DNA from: Hymenobacter translucens
GTDB lineage: Bacteria; Bacteroidota; Bacteroidia; Cytophagales; Hymenobacteraceae
Length of the DNA: 64,000 nucleotides
Assembly (NCBI RefSeq): GCF_020685205.1
Contig: NZ_JAJERB010000001.1
Location: 124,001-188,000 of the forward strand
Direction: 5' to 3'
Below the pieces are notes generated by a model. It was not told the origin of the DNA. It made no database searches and worked only from the letters and a program-made list of their open reading frames with translations. Both the position numbers and the translations under genes were made by a program. This document shows, one piece after another, positions 17,701-26,957 of this stretch; positions within the stretch are counted from its first letter, which is position 1, and each line of letters begins with the position of its first letter.

Positions 17701-18037
17701 CCGAGAGCTGAAAGAAGTTATCCAGCCCGTCATACTGGTAGTTCACGTCGTGCCGCCGGGCTTCGCCGGACAAAAACGTGTCCCGGTAGAAGGCGAAGAT
17801 ACCGGTAGCCAGGGCATTCGGGTAGAGCGTGAGAAAGGTCTGGCCCGGCTGAGCAGGTAGCCCCAGCATCCGCTGGGCAGCCGGGTTAAGCTGCTCGTAG
17901 GCCAGGTCTGTCAGGTCCGATCCGGAATACAGGGGCCGAAACAGAATCACCCCGCACAGGGAAACGTCCAGCAGAGTCTGAAGCAGAGCGTCGGGAGCAA
18001 CGGGATCCGGTGAATAAACGTCCGGCGAATCGGGCAT
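14708..18037 (-). CDS. Soluble multi-PAS sensor histidine kinase
   Basis: A 1109-residue kinase with no membrane segment, so probably a cytosolic sensor. Six PAS/PAC-type modules fill residues 15-860. A coiled coil near residues 285-335 is rich in EEL/ANEE repeats. The HisKA helix carries SHDLKAPITN with the phospho-accepting His, followed by the ATPase domain with N-box NLLSNALKY, G1 box DNGLGL and G2 box GSGIGLYMV. No receiver domain is attached and no response regulator gene is adjacent. Three of the PAS modules are near repeats of each other. The ATG at 18037 is preferred because the upstream GTG overlaps a TATCTTGG box that resembles a promoter element. Confidence 0.92.
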   Translation of the reverse strand: MPDSPDVYSPDPVAPDALLQTLLDVSLCGVILFRPLYSGSDLTDLAYEQLNPAAQRMLGLPAQPGQTFLTLYPNALATGIFAFYRDTFLSGEARRHDVNYQYDGLDNFFQLSARRCGPWLVVSFNDTAEQDRSAVELALRESQAREQTARREAEVQRRELHSVLMQAPACIATMEGPELTFTLVNPMYQQLAGERQLVGKPLRQAWPELEGQPFFGLLERVYRTGQTYYGKEQVAYLDRTNTGRLESVYFDFIYQALHAGDEIIGVIIFAYDVTDQVLNRQQVQVLNEELAAANEELQAANEEIRANNDELMQTEQQLRQLNHHLETRVIERTRMAKDAQGEAERQRATLERLFMQAPAAICVLAGPELVYELVNPQYQQLFPGRKLLGLPLLAALPEIAGHEVAGTFRQVFETGVTHEERGMLIPIARPGDGVLEDRYFNYIQQARFDEQGRIDGILVFAFEVTEQVQARKASEASAQHLRLLTDSLPVLIGYLDREQRYRFANLAYKAWFNQEPEQLLGRYVRDVVGERAYAGVVQYIERALGGEQLTFDARMPYRENFTRYIRTSYVPDWQQGEVVGFYTLVTDVTEQVEARQEVERQQQVLHTLFMEAPAPIIILDGSELVYQLVNPAYQNIFPDRELLGKPLLSAMPELAESELPAMIRRVYQTGETTVMREMPLWQSRHEGAEREEIYWTFTLQVRRNGQGAVDGVMVFAYEVTELVKARQVVEQSELYFRQMADNVPVMLWVTDPAGNCTYLNQQWYNFTGMQEADSLGTGWVNSLHAEEAELARQAFLEANALRKPFHLPCRVRRFDGAYRWAIDTGVPRFNAAGEYMGMVGTVVDVHEQKLAEHGLQRLTEKLGRARDKAEALNAELLHTNEQLVRTNVDLDNFIYTASHDLKAPITNIEGLLLVLQEQLAGVPNEMVGTVLGMMHESVVRFTRTLDHLSDVTKLQKEHAQAVTEVALAAVVDDVCLDLQPLIGQTGARLEVAVDECGTISFSAKNLRSVVYNLLSNALKYRHPDRPPVVRIHCNLQDEYLVLTVQDNGLGLELDQLTELFTMFRRLHTHVEGSGIGLYMVKRIVENAGGRVEVKSQLGEGTTFQVFFRR

Positions 18038-18109
18038 GGCAACAGCGTTGGGGTCCCCAAGATACACCCTGCTGCCGGCTTAGGTTACCTCTTTCACCTT
18101 CAGGGACCT

Positions 18110-18153
18110 GCCGGCCGGCCGTACCGGCCCCGGTTGCGGCCCGGCCGGCCGGC
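18110..18153. repeat. GC-rich inverted repeat between two minus-strand genes
   Basis: GCCGGCCGGCC at 18110-18120 and GGCCGGCCGGC at 18143-18153 are perfect complements around a 22-base spacer. It lies between the FG-GAP gene and the kinase gene. No T-run follows, so termination is uncertain. Confidence 0.45.
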
Positions 18154-18235
18154 TTTGGAGTTGATCCGCAGCAGGTTGCCTGCGGTACGGATGGGGCTTC
18201 GCACTACCGTCAGAGCTGCCCGGGAGTGCGCGGGC

Positions 18236-21200
18236 TTACTCGACCACAAGACGGCTAACCCGCGTGCCGCTGCGCACGAGGTACACGCCCGGGGTCAGGC
18301 CCGCTGGCAGCCGCACCGAGCCCGCCGCGTCGGCCGTGGCCGTCAGCACGGGGCGGCCCAGCACGTCAAGTACCTGCGCCCCGGCGCCGGGCTCGGCCCC
18401 GGTGAGCATCGTGGCGCCGGCCGTGGGGTTTGGATAGAGCACCAGCGCAGCCGAAACACCATGGAGTGCCACTACCCGCACGGGCGAGTAGCTAAACGTG
18501 CCGTCCTGGTCCATTTGCCGTAGCCGGTAGTAGAGCAATGATGCGGAGCCTGGCAACTGCGCATCAAGGTGGCCATAGCCGCGGCGGGTACTGCTCATAC
18601 CGGCCGCCTCCACCTTTCCGATAGCGACGAAGGCCACGCCATCGAGACTGCGCTCCACCTCGAAATAGGCCGAGTTCTGCTCCGTAGCCGTGGCCCAGCC
18701 CAGGCGCACCGCAGTCTCCCCCACCCGGCTGGCCGAAAAGCCGACCAGCTCCACCGGCAATGGGGCGGCGGGCAGCTGCTTGTAGTGGGCCAGCGTACCG
18801 TTGTAGCCACCTACCAGCAGGTCGAGCAGCCCATCCCCGTCGAGGTCGGTCACGGTTGGGGTCATGTACTGGGTGCCCAGGCTGACTCCCCCGAAGCTGT
18901 TCGTGACCAGGGTGAAGGTGGTAGCATTAACCGCATCCTGACGGAAGTGGCGCACCGTGCCATCGTACATTCCGATCAGCAGGTCCAGCAGCCCGTCCCC
19001 GTTCAGGTCGGCGAAGGTGGGGGCTAATTCAAAATTACCAGGCCCCACGAAGCCATTAAAAGTCGTGGACACCAGCGCGAACGTGGTCGAGTTGGGGGCG
19101 CTCTGCTCGTAGTGAACCATCCGGCTGTTGATGATTCCCACAATCAGATCCAGCAGCCCGTCCCCGTCCAGGTCCGTAAACGTGGGCTGGCAGTATCCGC
19201 CCGGCGACAAGTCGTTGAAAAAGGTGGTGACCAGTACGAAGGCCGTTGAGTTCACCGCGCTCTGGCGATAGTGGTGGATCCGCCGGTTGGAAGCGCCGAT
19301 AAGCAGGTCGAGCAGGCCGTCCCCATTCAGGTCGGTGAACGTCGGGGAGGCATGGCCACCCACGTCGATGCCGTTGAAGGTGGCGGCAACCAGGGCGAAG
19401 CTGGTGGCGTTCAGGGCAGACTGCTCATAGTAGTGCAACGTGCCGTCGTAATTGCCGATGACCAGGTCCAGCAGTCCGTCTCCGTCCAGGTTAGTGAAGG
19501 CGGGAGCCGACAGCTCCCCCACGTCGATGCCGTTAAAGTTGCCGTTGACCGACTGGTAAGCAAAGTTTGAGCTGGCCCGCGGGACGCCGAAGGCGCCGGG
19601 GCTCAGAGCCTGCCCGACGCTGGTCGTGACGGCGGCGTTGTGGGTGCTGGCCAGGCGCGGCACGGTCACGGTAAGGGTAGTATTGGTGCGGGCCGTCACC
19701 GGCGCCAGCAGCTCGCCCAGGCGCACGGACGAGGTGGAGTACAGGGAGGTGCCGGTGATGACGACACTCGAGCCCACTGCCCCACTGCCCGTCCCGAAGC
19801 CGGTGATGGTGGGCATAGGGGGAGCCGTAACGGTGAACGCCTGGCTGCTGGCCACGGTCGTGCCAATGGGCGTGGTTACGGTGAGCGCGCCGGTCTGGGC
19901 CCCGCCGGGCACCTCAATGCCGGTGATGCTGGTGGCGCTGGCCACGGTGAAGCCGCTCGTGACGGTGTGGTCGGTCGTACCGGCAAAAGTAATGGCGGTG
20001 GCGCCCGTCAGATGAGTGCCCGTGATAGTGATAAAGCTGCCCGCCGGACCGGAGGATGGCGAGAAGGAGGTGACGCTGGGCCGGGGGTCGTCCTGCTCGT
20101 GGTGAGCGAGCGTGCCGCCGCTGTTGCCAACGGCCAGGTCGAACAGCCCGTCGCCATCGAGGTCGGTCAGGGCCGGATTAGAGTAGCTTCCGGCGTCGAT
20201 ACCGTTGAACCCGGCCCCGACGAGGGTAAAGGACAGGGAGCCGGCGGCGTTCTGCTGGTAGTGGTCGAGCACGCCGGACGAGCGGCCCACGAGCAGGTCG
20301 AGCCGACCGTTGCCGTCAAGGTCCGCAAACACCGGCGCCGCGTTCGAGCTTACGCTGATGTTGTTGAAGCCGGTGCTGGTGGTGCGTAGGGTAAAGGCGG
20401 TACCGTTGGCCGCGTTCTGCTCGTAGTGCTGAATCCGGCCGCTGTTGGCGGTAATCGTGCTGGAAATACCCACCAGCAGGTCGAGCAGGCCGTCCTGATC
20501 GAGGTCGGTGAAGGTGGGCACCAGGCGGGTTGTACCGACGGCGAGCGTAAGAAAAGTGGTCGTAACCCGGGTGAAGGTAGCCGCGCCCACGCTGGTTTGC
20601 TCGTAGTGGTACAGCGAAGCGCCCGTCCCTCCTACCAGCAGATCAAGACGCCCATCCCCATCCAGGTCGGTGATGCCCGGCGCCGCGTAGTCGCCCACAT
20701 CGATGGCCACGAAAATGCCCGGGTTGGAGACGCTGTTGTTGGCCGTGAGGGTATTGGCGGCGGTAAAGGTCAGGGAATTGACGGCGGTCTGCTCGTAGCG
20801 GAGCACGTTGCCGGCGTAGTTGCCCACCAGCACGTCGAGCAGCCCGTCCGCGTCGAGGTCCGTCACCGTCGGGGCCGAGTAGAGGCCCGCGTCGAGGCCG
20901 CTCAGGCTGCTGCTGACCGCGTTGCAAAGCGTACTGTTGCTATAGCGCGTCACGCTGAACACGGCCGGACTCAGCGCGGTGCTGACTGAGTTGTTCACCC
21001 GCACCCGCTGGGAGGATGCCAGCCGCGGCACCGTCACGGTCAGCTCGGAGCCCGACACCACGGTGAACCGGGCCGGCACCTCCCCGAACCGCACGCTGTG
21101 GACGCTGGTCAGATCGGTGCCCGTGAGTGTGAGCGTGGAGCCCACCTCTCCGCTGGCCGGCGAGAAGCCCGTGATAGCGGGAGCTTCGACGACGTCGGTG

Positions 21201-22654
21201 ATGGTGATGGTAAAGTCGTCCTCAAAGAAGTTGCCGGCCGCGTCGGTGGTCCGCACCCGCACGCTGTAGCTGGATTTGGCTTCATGGTCGGGTGAGGCCG
21301 TGATGCGCAGGCGGTTGGTGAGGATAGTGAAGGCAGTGTTGTCCGTGCTGCCGGCGCCCGCCACCAGCGAGTACGTGAACGAGTCCCCAACGGAAGGGTC
21401 GGTGGTGGTGAATGTGCCCACGATGGAGTTGGCCGGCACGTTCTCCTGAAGAGTGTTGCTGCTCAGCGCCAGGGCGGAAGGTCCGGCATACTGCTCGTAG
21501 TGGTAAAGTGTGCCGTCGCCGTTTCCCACGAGCAGGTCGAGCAGCCCGTCCCCATCCAGGTCCGTCACGGCCGGCTTGGCGAAGCCGGCGGCAATGGCCG
21601 AGCTGAGTAGGCTATTGCTGACCAGCGCCCACGAGGACCCGTTAGCAGTCGTCTGCTCATAGTGCCGCACCGCCCCGCCGCTTTCCCCGATCAGCAGATC
21701 GAGCTTCTGGTCACCGTCCAGGTCCACGAACACCGGGGCGGTCGAAAGCCCGGCGTTGATAGCGCTGAACATGTTGAACTCCTGGATATAGTTGGTGAAG
21801 GTGGTCGTGGTGTTGGCCTGGCTCTGCTCGTAGTGATAGAGGCTGCCGGCGCTGGTGCCGGTTACGACGTCGATCAGCCCGTTCCCGTTCAGGTCGGTCA
21901 TGGTGGGCGCTGCGCCGGGTCCTACGCCACCGAACGGAGAGAAGATGATGTTGGTGAAGCCGGTTGAGTTCACGCTATTCTGCTCGTAGTAGCGGAGGTT
22001 GCCCCCACTTTCCCCGATGATTAGGTCGAGTCGTCCGTCTCCATCCAGATCAGTAAAGGCCGGCACTGCGTTGTTTCCCACGTCGATGCCGGCGAAGTTG
22101 TTGCTGACCAGGGCGAACGTGAGCGAGCTGACTGCGCTCTGCTCGTAGTGGTAGAGCCTACCGTCGGCATTGCCCACCAGCAGATCGAGGCGGCCGTCCG
22201 CGTCCAGGTCCGCGAAGGCCGGGGCCGACTTCGTGCCGGCACCAATGCCGCTGAAGCTGGTGCTGGCCAGTACGTACTGGTAAGTTGCCGTTGTCCGGGT
22301 CACGTGAAAGGCCGTGGAGCTGAGCACCGTTCCGCCGGCCGTGGTCACACGTAGCTTGCTGGTGGAAGCCAGCGTCGGTACTGTTACCGTGACCTGAGTG
22401 CCTGACACGACGGTGAACCGGGCGGGCACCTCACCGAACCGCACGCTCCGGGTGCCGGTCAGGTTACTGCCGGTCAGGGTGAGCGTAGAGCCTACTACCC
22501 CACTGGCCGGCGAGAAGCCGCTGAGCGTGGGGGCCTGTGCCCACCCGACCAGAGGCAGCAGAAGCAGCATCAGCAGCGCACACAGCCGCCGCGCGGGTAG
22601 AGCCGCAGCCTGGCACGACGATGGCCAAGCGAATTGCGGGGCGGTGAGCGCCAT
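18236..22654 (-). CDS. Large secreted FG-GAP/IPT repeat protein with a type IX sorting domain
   Basis: A 1472-residue predicted surface or secreted protein. Order: signal peptide (hydrophobic CALLMLLLLPLVGWAQ), IPT/TIG domain, five FG-GAP/VCBS repeats, a cadherin-like domain, a second IPT domain, five repeats, two further IPT domains, five repeats, a fibronectin-like region, and a C-terminal type A sorting domain with LYPNPTAG and LTPGVYLVR. Each repeat carries a calcium-binding-type DLDGDGLLDLLVG motif and usually ends HYEQ. Such modules suggest adhesion or carbohydrate binding. The ATG at 22654 is preferred to a GTG six codons upstream. The sorting domain predicts export by the type IX system. 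Confidence 0.93.
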   Translation of the reverse strand: MALTAPQFAWPSSCQAAALPARRLCALLMLLLLPLVGWAQAPTLSGFSPASGVVGSTLTLTGSNLTGTRSVRFGEVPARFTVVSGTQVTVTVPTLASTSKLRVTTAGGTVLSSTAFHVTRTTATYQYVLASTSFSGIGAGTKSAPAFADLDADGRLDLLVGNADGRLYHYEQSAVSSLTFALVSNNFAGIDVGNNAVPAFTDLDGDGRLDLIIGESGGNLRYYEQNSVNSTGFTNIIFSPFGGVGPGAAPTMTDLNGNGLIDVVTGTSAGSLYHYEQSQANTTTTFTNYIQEFNMFSAINAGLSTAPVFVDLDGDQKLDLLIGESGGAVRHYEQTTANGSSWALVSNSLLSSAIAAGFAKPAVTDLDGDGLLDLLVGNGDGTLYHYEQYAGPSALALSSNTLQENVPANSIVGTFTTTDPSVGDSFTYSLVAGAGSTDNTAFTILTNRLRITASPDHEAKSSYSVRVRTTDAAGNFFEDDFTITITDVVEAPAITGFSPASGEVGSTLTLTGTDLTSVHSVRFGEVPARFTVVSGSELTVTVPRLASSQRVRVNNSVSTALSPAVFSVTRYSNSTLCNAVSSSLSGLDAGLYSAPTVTDLDADGLLDVLVGNYAGNVLRYEQTAVNSLTFTAANTLTANNSVSNPGIFVAIDVGDYAAPGITDLDGDGRLDLLVGGTGASLYHYEQTSVGAATFTRVTTTFLTLAVGTTRLVPTFTDLDQDGLLDLLVGISSTITANSGRIQHYEQNAANGTAFTLRTTSTGFNNISVSSNAAPVFADLDGNGRLDLLVGRSSGVLDHYQQNAAGSLSFTLVGAGFNGIDAGSYSNPALTDLDGDGLFDLAVGNSGGTLAHHEQDDPRPSVTSFSPSSGPAGSFITITGTHLTGATAITFAGTTDHTVTSGFTVASATSITGIEVPGGAQTGALTVTTPIGTTVASSQAFTVTAPPMPTITGFGTGSGAVGSSVVITGTSLYSTSSVRLGELLAPVTARTNTTLTVTVPRLASTHNAAVTTSVGQALSPGAFGVPRASSNFAYQSVNGNFNGIDVGELSAPAFTNLDGDGLLDLVIGNYDGTLHYYEQSALNATSFALVAATFNGIDVGGHASPTFTDLNGDGLLDLLIGASNRRIHHYRQSAVNSTAFVLVTTFFNDLSPGGYCQPTFTDLDGDGLLDLIVGIINSRMVHYEQSAPNSTTFALVSTTFNGFVGPGNFELAPTFADLNGDGLLDLLIGMYDGTVRHFRQDAVNATTFTLVTNSFGGVSLGTQYMTPTVTDLDGDGLLDLLVGGYNGTLAHYKQLPAAPLPVELVGFSASRVGETAVRLGWATATEQNSAYFEVERSLDGVAFVAIGKVEAAGMSSTRRGYGHLDAQLPGSASLLYYRLRQMDQDGTFSYSPVRVVALHGVSAALVLYPNPTAGATMLTGAEPGAGAQVLDVLGRPVLTATADAAGSVRLPAGLTPGVYLVRSGTRVSRLVVE

Positions 22655-22833
22655 AGGCTGACAGATATTCACGCTAAAACTTAACTGTACTCAGAATCAG
22701 CAAAGTACACTTAAATACACAATTTATCTTAGTAGCGTGTTAATGCGGCTACCTGACAGGTCCTTCCGCCCGAGGTTTGTATTGGCTCCACCCCAGGCGC
22801 TTGGCGGCGGGAGCGGCCAAACACCCGGTCAGT

Positions 22834-22874
22834 AAAAGCAACCGCCCCCGCGCCGGAAGGCACGGGGGCGGTTT
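22834..22874 (-). terminator. Terminator of parE
   Basis: An 11-bp GC-rich stem (22840-22850/22863-22873) is followed on the minus strand by GCTTTT. It starts about 20 bases after the parE stop. Confidence 0.8.
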
Positions 22875-22895
22875 GGTTTATTACGCGGGTGAAGG

Positions 22896-24815
22896 CTACG
22901 CGAAGGCCATATCTTCCTCGGCTACCTCGCTCACCGGCAGCACGTCGGAGGTCACCAGGTCTTTCTCCAGGCGCAGGTTGTCGATGATGAATTCCTGGCG
23001 GGCGGGCGTGTTCTTGCCCATGTAGTACGTCAGCACCTGCTGGATCGAGCGGTCCGACTGCAGAATCACGGGCTCCAGCTTGATGTTGTCGCCGATAAAC
23101 TTGCCGAACTCGTCGGGGCTGATTTCACCCAGTCCCTTGAAGCGGGTCACCTCGGGGTTGCGGCCCAGCTGGCGCATGGCGTTCTGCTTTTCCTGCTCGT
23201 TGTAGCAGTAGATGGTCGTCTTCTTGTTGCGCACCCGGAACAGCGGCGTCTCCAGGATGTAGACGTGGCCGTTGCGGACCAGGTCAGGGAAGAACTGCAG
23301 GAAGAAGGTGAGCAGCAGCAGGCGGATGTGCATGCCGTCCACGTCGGCGTCGGTGGCAATGACGACGCGGTTGTAGCGCAGGTTCTCGATGCCTTCCTCG
23401 ATGTTGAGCGCGTGCTGGAGCAGGTTCAGCTCCTCGTTTTCGTACACCACCTTCTTCTTCAGCCCGAAGCAGTTCAGGGGCTTGCCGCGCAAGCTAAACA
23501 CGGCTTCCGTCTCCACGTTGCGGCTTTTGGTGATGGAACCCGAAGCCGAGTCGCCCTCGGTGATGAACAGCGTGGTCAGGGCTTCAGCTTCCTGTTTTCC
23601 CTCACCCAGGTGGAAGCGGCAGTCGCGCAGCTTGCGGTTGTGCAGGTTGGCTTTCTTGGCGCGCTGGTTGGCCAGCTTTTTCACGCCGGCCATGTCTTTC
23701 CGCTCCCGCTCGCTCTGCTCGATGCGCTTCTTGAGCGCCTCAGCCACCGCCGGGTTTTTGTGCAGGTAGTTGTCGAGGTGCTCCTTAACGAAGTCCAGGA
23801 TAAAGCCCCGTACCGTAGGCCCGTCCTCGCCCATGTTGATGGAGCCGAGCTTGGTTTTGGTTTGGCTTTCAAACACGGGCTCCTGCACGCGCACCGAAAT
23901 AGCGGCCACGATGGAGGCGCGCACGTCGGTGGCGTCGTACTCCTTCTTATAGAATTCGCGCACGGTTTTCACCACGGCCTCGCGGAAGGCAGCCAGGTGC
24001 GTGCCGCCCTGGGTGGTGTACTGCCCGTTGACGAACGAGTAGTACTCCTCGCCGTAGTCGTTGCCGTGGGTTAAGGCCAGCTCGATATCCGGGGCCTTGA
24101 GGTGGATGATGGGGTACCGCTGGCTTTCGGGGTCGGCCTTGCGGGCGAGCAGGTCGAGCAGGCCATTTTCAGAGTAGTACTTCTGCCCGTTGAAGTTGAT
24201 GGTCAGGCCCGCGTTCAGGTAAACGTAGTTCCAGATCTGATTTTCGAGGTACTCCGGGATAAAGCGGTAGTTCTTGAAGATCGTGTCGTCGGGCTGAAAC
24301 ACCATCAGCGTGCCGTTGCGCTGGCTAGTCTTGACGGGCTTGGGGTCCTGCTTAAGCTCACCGCGCTCAAACTCGGCCGACTTCATCAGCCCGTCGCGCA
24401 CGCTCTGCACCAGAAAGTAGTTGCTCAGCGCGTTCACGGCCTTGGTACCGACGCCGTTCAAGCCCACCGACTTCTGGAACACCTTGGAGTCGTACTTGCC
24501 GCCGGTGTTGATCTTGCTGACCACGTCCACGACCTTGCCCAGCGGAATGCCGCGGCCATAGTCGCGCACCTGCACGCGCTGGTCGGAAATCTTGATTTCG
24601 ATCGTGCGCCCGTGGCCCATCACGTGCTCATCAATGGAGTTGTCGATAACCTCCTTGACCAGCACGTAGATGCCGTCGTCGTAGGCGGAGCCGTCGCCGA
24701 GCTTGCCGATGTACATGCCCGGGCGCAGGCGGATATGCTCCCGCCAGTCGAGGGAGCGGATGCTGTCCTCGGTGTAAGCATGCTGGGGAGGCGTGGGTAG
24801 TTGTTCGTCAGCCAT
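22896..24815 (-). CDS. parE: DNA topoisomerase IV subunit B
   Basis: The ATPase subunit that partners ParC. The 639-residue protein has the GHKL ATPase motifs [18 protein letters not shown] and [14 protein letters not shown], a transducer domain, and the Toprim region with [11 protein letters not shown], the acidic cluster [10 protein letters not shown] and a C-terminal RFKGLGE segment. The length fits ParE rather than the longer proteobacterial GyrB. The companion parC lies about 10 kb away on the same strand, and the two upstream regions share a short motif. Confidence 0.94.
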   Translation of the reverse strand: MADEQLPTPPQHAYTEDSIRSLDWREHIRLRPGMYIGKLGDGSAYDDGIYVLVKEVIDNSIDEHVMGHGRTIEIKISDQRVQVRDYGRGIPLGKVVDVVSKINTGGKYDSKVFQKSVGLNGVGTKAVNALSNYFLVQSVRDGLMKSAEFERGELKQDPKPVKTSQRNGTLMVFQPDDTIFKNYRFIPEYLENQIWNYVYLNAGLTINFNGQKYYSENGLLDLLARKADPESQRYPIIHLKAPDIELALTHGNDYGEEYYSFVNGQYTTQGGTHLAAFREAVVKTVREFYKKEYDATDVRASIVAAISVRVQEPVFESQTKTKLGSINMGEDGPTVRGFILDFVKEHLDNYLHKNPAVAEALKKRIEQSERERKDMAGVKKLANQRAKKANLHNRKLRDCRFHLGEGKQEAEALTTLFITEGDSASGSITKSRNVETEAVFSLRGKPLNCFGLKKKVVYENEELNLLQHALNIEEGIENLRYNRVVIATDADVDGMHIRLLLLTFFLQFFPDLVRNGHVYILETPLFRVRNKKTTIYCYNEQEKQNAMRQLGRNPEVTRFKGLGEISPDEFGKFIGDNIKLEPVILQSDRSIQQVLTYYMGKNTPARQEFIIDNLRLEKDLVTSDVLPVSEVAEEDMAFA

Positions 24816-24983
24816 GGAAAGCAGAAATCAAATTTGATGTAAAATAACGCAGAAAATCGGCTATTTCCCGGCCTCGACCGTAAGGCCGAATCCGGACCGT
24901 TGCCGCTGGCGGCAGCGCGCCAATGCTTGGCGAATCTTATTAGCACAACCAGGCCAAAATGCCCTTAGTTCACTGCCGTTAGC

Positions 24984-24991
24984 CAAATATA
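24984..24991 (-). promoter_or_regulatory. -7 box of parE
   Basis: The minus strand reads TATATTTG, a perfect TAnnTTTG, about 170 bases before the parE ATG. No well-placed -33 TTG is visible. The shared parC/parE motif lies 33 bases further upstream. Confidence 0.5.
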
Positions 24992-25023
24992 CGGCTTTAC
25001 GGTCTCCGTTCCCGCCTCTTCGC

Positions 25024-25044
25024 TTCCTAATTTCTTTAGCCAAT
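25024..25044. repeat. Copy of the parC/parE upstream motif
   Basis: This is the third instance of the TTCCTAATTnnnTTAGCCAA motif also seen at 13313 and 13410. It overlaps the ATG (25043) of the divergent AI-2E family gene. Confidence 0.4.
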
Positions 25045-26215
25045 GCTCCCCCCTCGCCAAAACCAGCACATGCCCCAGCACCCCATTACCCCGCCCGCGG
25101 TAAAGCTGTCGCCGGTGGTGCACTACAGCCTGCTCCTGCTGGGAATGGTGCTGCTGGTGTACACCCTGCACGAGCTGGACGATATCCTGCTGCCGCTGGC
25201 CTTTGCCGGTCTGCTGTCCCTGCTGCTGCTGCCGCTGTGTCGGCGGTTTGAGCGCTGGGGCCTGCCCCGGGTGCTGGCCATTGTTGTGTGCCTGCTGCTG
25301 ATGGTGGCGCTGCTCACCGGCCTGGTCTGGGTTTTCGGGGCGCAGATCATGGGGTTTAAAAAGGAGCTGCCGATACTCCAGGAAAAGATGTCGCAGTATT
25401 TCGACCAGGTGCAGCAGTTTATGAGTTCCCGCTTCGGCATCGAACCCACCAGCAAGGATGAGCTGATTGACGAGTCCCTGAAGTCGATGAAGAAAGGGGC
25501 CGGCGGCTACCTGGGCACGACAATTTCCACCACCACCGGCATTCTGAGCGTGGCAACGCTGATTCCCATCTACATCTTTTGCTTTCTGCTCTACCGTGAC
25601 CATATGCGGCAGTTTATGTTCCGCTTTGTGAGCCCCGACAAGCGCACCACGGTGCTACACACCGTCGACAACATCCAGACCGTGGTGCAGGCCTACATCA
25701 CCGGTCTGCTCACCGTCATTGCTATTGTGGCGGTGCTCAATGCCATCGGCTTGCTGCTGCTGGGCGTGAAGTACGCCATCTTCTTTGCCGTCTTCGCCTC
25801 GGTGCTGGCCATCATTCCCTACATCGGCATCATTATCGGGGCCACCCTGCCGGCCATCATTACCTTGGTCGAAACCGGCGACCCGGTGAAGGCGGCGCTG
25901 GTGGTGCTGGTTTTTCTGATCGTGCAATTCCTGGAAGGTAACTTCATCACGCCCATGATTACCGGCTCCAAGGTCAGCATCAACCCGATGGCGGCCATCA
26001 TTGCGCTGATTCTGGGCGGGGAGCTGTGGGGTACGCCGGGCATGATTCTGAGCATCCCGCTGGTAGCCATTCTCAAAGTCGTCTTCGACGCCTATAAGCC
26101 CCTGGAGCCGTTCGGATTCCTGCTGGGCGACGTCGCCGAGGGCGATGATAAGGTGGAAGGCAAAAACGGGGAGCCCAGCTTCTGGGGTAAGATCTGGCAC
26201 CGCGTGACGCGGTGA
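25043..26215 (+). CDS. AI-2E family transporter (PerM-like permease)
   Basis: A 390-residue inner-membrane protein. Two N-terminal membrane pairs (for example SLLLLGMVLLVYTL and VLAIVVCLLLMVALLTGLVW) are followed by an amphipathic region, then a C-terminal bundle with the conserved PYIGIIIGATLPAII and the loop EGNFITPMITGSKVSINPMA that defines the family. Members export autoinducer-2 or act as sodium/proton antiporters; the substrate here is unknown. It diverges from parE. The start could be the ATG at 25043 or the one at 25070; both leave the membrane core intact. A 213-base gap with a small hairpin (26270-26289) follows. Confidence 0.9.
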   Translation: MLPPRQNQHMPQHPITPPAVKLSPVVHYSLLLLGMVLLVYTLHELDDILLPLAFAGLLSLLLLPLCRRFERWGLPRVLAIVVCLLLMVALLTGLVWVFGAQIMGFKKELPILQEKMSQYFDQVQQFMSSRFGIEPTSKDELIDESLKSMKKGAGGYLGTTISTTTGILSVATLIPIYIFCFLLYRDHMRQFMFRFVSPDKRTTVLHTVDNIQTVVQAYITGLLTVIAIVAVLNAIGLLLLGVKYAIFFAVFASVLAIIPYIGIIIGATLPAIITLVETGDPVKAALVVLVFLIVQFLEGNFITPMITGSKVSINPMAAIIALILGGELWGTPGMILSIPLVAILKVVFDAYKPLEPFGFLLGDVAEGDDKVEGKNGEPSFWGKIWHRVTR

Positions 26216-26429
26216 TTTTTTGGGCAGTTACCGTTTAGCGGATGGCTGTTCGTTTTTTTCCGGAACGCCGGATTACCGTCGGGTAATCCAGCAAACGGAA
26301 TTCCGGCATGCTGGTAAAAACTATAACCCAACCGTAAGGCAGGCAGTATAAGAAGGCGAACCTGGGCGCTTACCCGCGGCCAGGTTCGTTTTTTCAACCC
26401 GTCACAACCACAACCTAACCTCTACCACC

Positions 26430-26897
26430 ATGGCTACTGAAAACACCTCCCGCGCCTTCACCGACCTGCTTGAAGTTGCTAAAACCGGCATGAAAGGCTA
26501 CCAGGAAGCCGCCGAGGGCGTATCGAACCCCCAGATCAAAGCCGAGCTGAGCCAGCTCAGCCAGCAGCGCGCCCAGTTTGCCTCCGAGCTGGAGCAGTGC
26601 GGCCGTCAGATTGGCCTTTCACCCGCTACTGACAACACCATCGAAAGCGTGGCAATGGACGCCGCTGCCGCCGTACACCGCGGCTGGATCAACATCAAGT
26701 CGGCCATTACGGGCCAAGACGACAATGCCATTCTCGGTGAGTGCGAAAACGGCGACGCCGTCGCCCTGAAGTCGTACGAGACGGCTCTGAGCGCCGACCT
26801 GCCCGCCGAAGCTAAGACCATCGTGCAGAAGCAGCACAGCGAAATTCTGGCCGCCAAGAACCGTATTACGGCCCTGAAAGGGAACGTGAGCCGCTAG
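26430..26897 (+). CDS. PA2169-type four-helix bundle protein (DUF2383)
   Basis: A 155-residue soluble helical protein. It matches the ferritin-like DUF2383 family with the segments FTDLLEVAKTGMKGYQEAAE, SQLSQQRAQFASELE and an ending helix EILAAKNRITALKGNV. Family members are often stress-induced and widespread in environmental bacteria, but no metal-binding Glu/His set typical of ferritins is obvious and no enzymatic role is known. It is flanked by a 213-base spacer and its own terminator, so probably monocistronic. Confidence 0.88.
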   Translation: MATENTSRAFTDLLEVAKTGMKGYQEAAEGVSNPQIKAELSQLSQQRAQFASELEQCGRQIGLSPATDNTIESVAMDAAAAVHRGWINIKSAITGQDDNAILGECENGDAVALKSYETALSADLPAEAKTIVQKQHSEILAAKNRITALKGNVSR

Positions 26898-26922
26898 GCT
26901 CGGTTACCTTTTCGAGCTTTTC

Positions 26923-26957
26923 AAAAGGCGCTCCGTTTCGCAACGGGGCGCCTTTTT
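26923..26957 (+). terminator. Terminator of the DUF2383 gene
   Basis: A 15-bp stem (AAAAGGCGCTCCGTT/AACGGGGCGCCTTTT, one G-T pair) with a 4-base loop is followed by T residues. Confidence 0.85.

Noticed and set aside
16220..17860. Plus-strand open frame of 546 codons opposite the histidine kinase
   Set aside because: It lies wholly antisense to a protein with clear PAS and kinase domains and shows no recognisable motif.
22701..22722. Promoter for the FG-GAP gene (TACTTTG with nearby TTG)
   Set aside because: The box is one base short of TAnnTTTG and the spacer to the TTG is only about 12 bases.
26270..26289. Hairpin after the AI-2E family gene as a terminator
   Set aside because: A good 8-bp stem, but it lacks a T-run and lies 55 bases beyond the stop. 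I kept it only as a remark in the gene entry.
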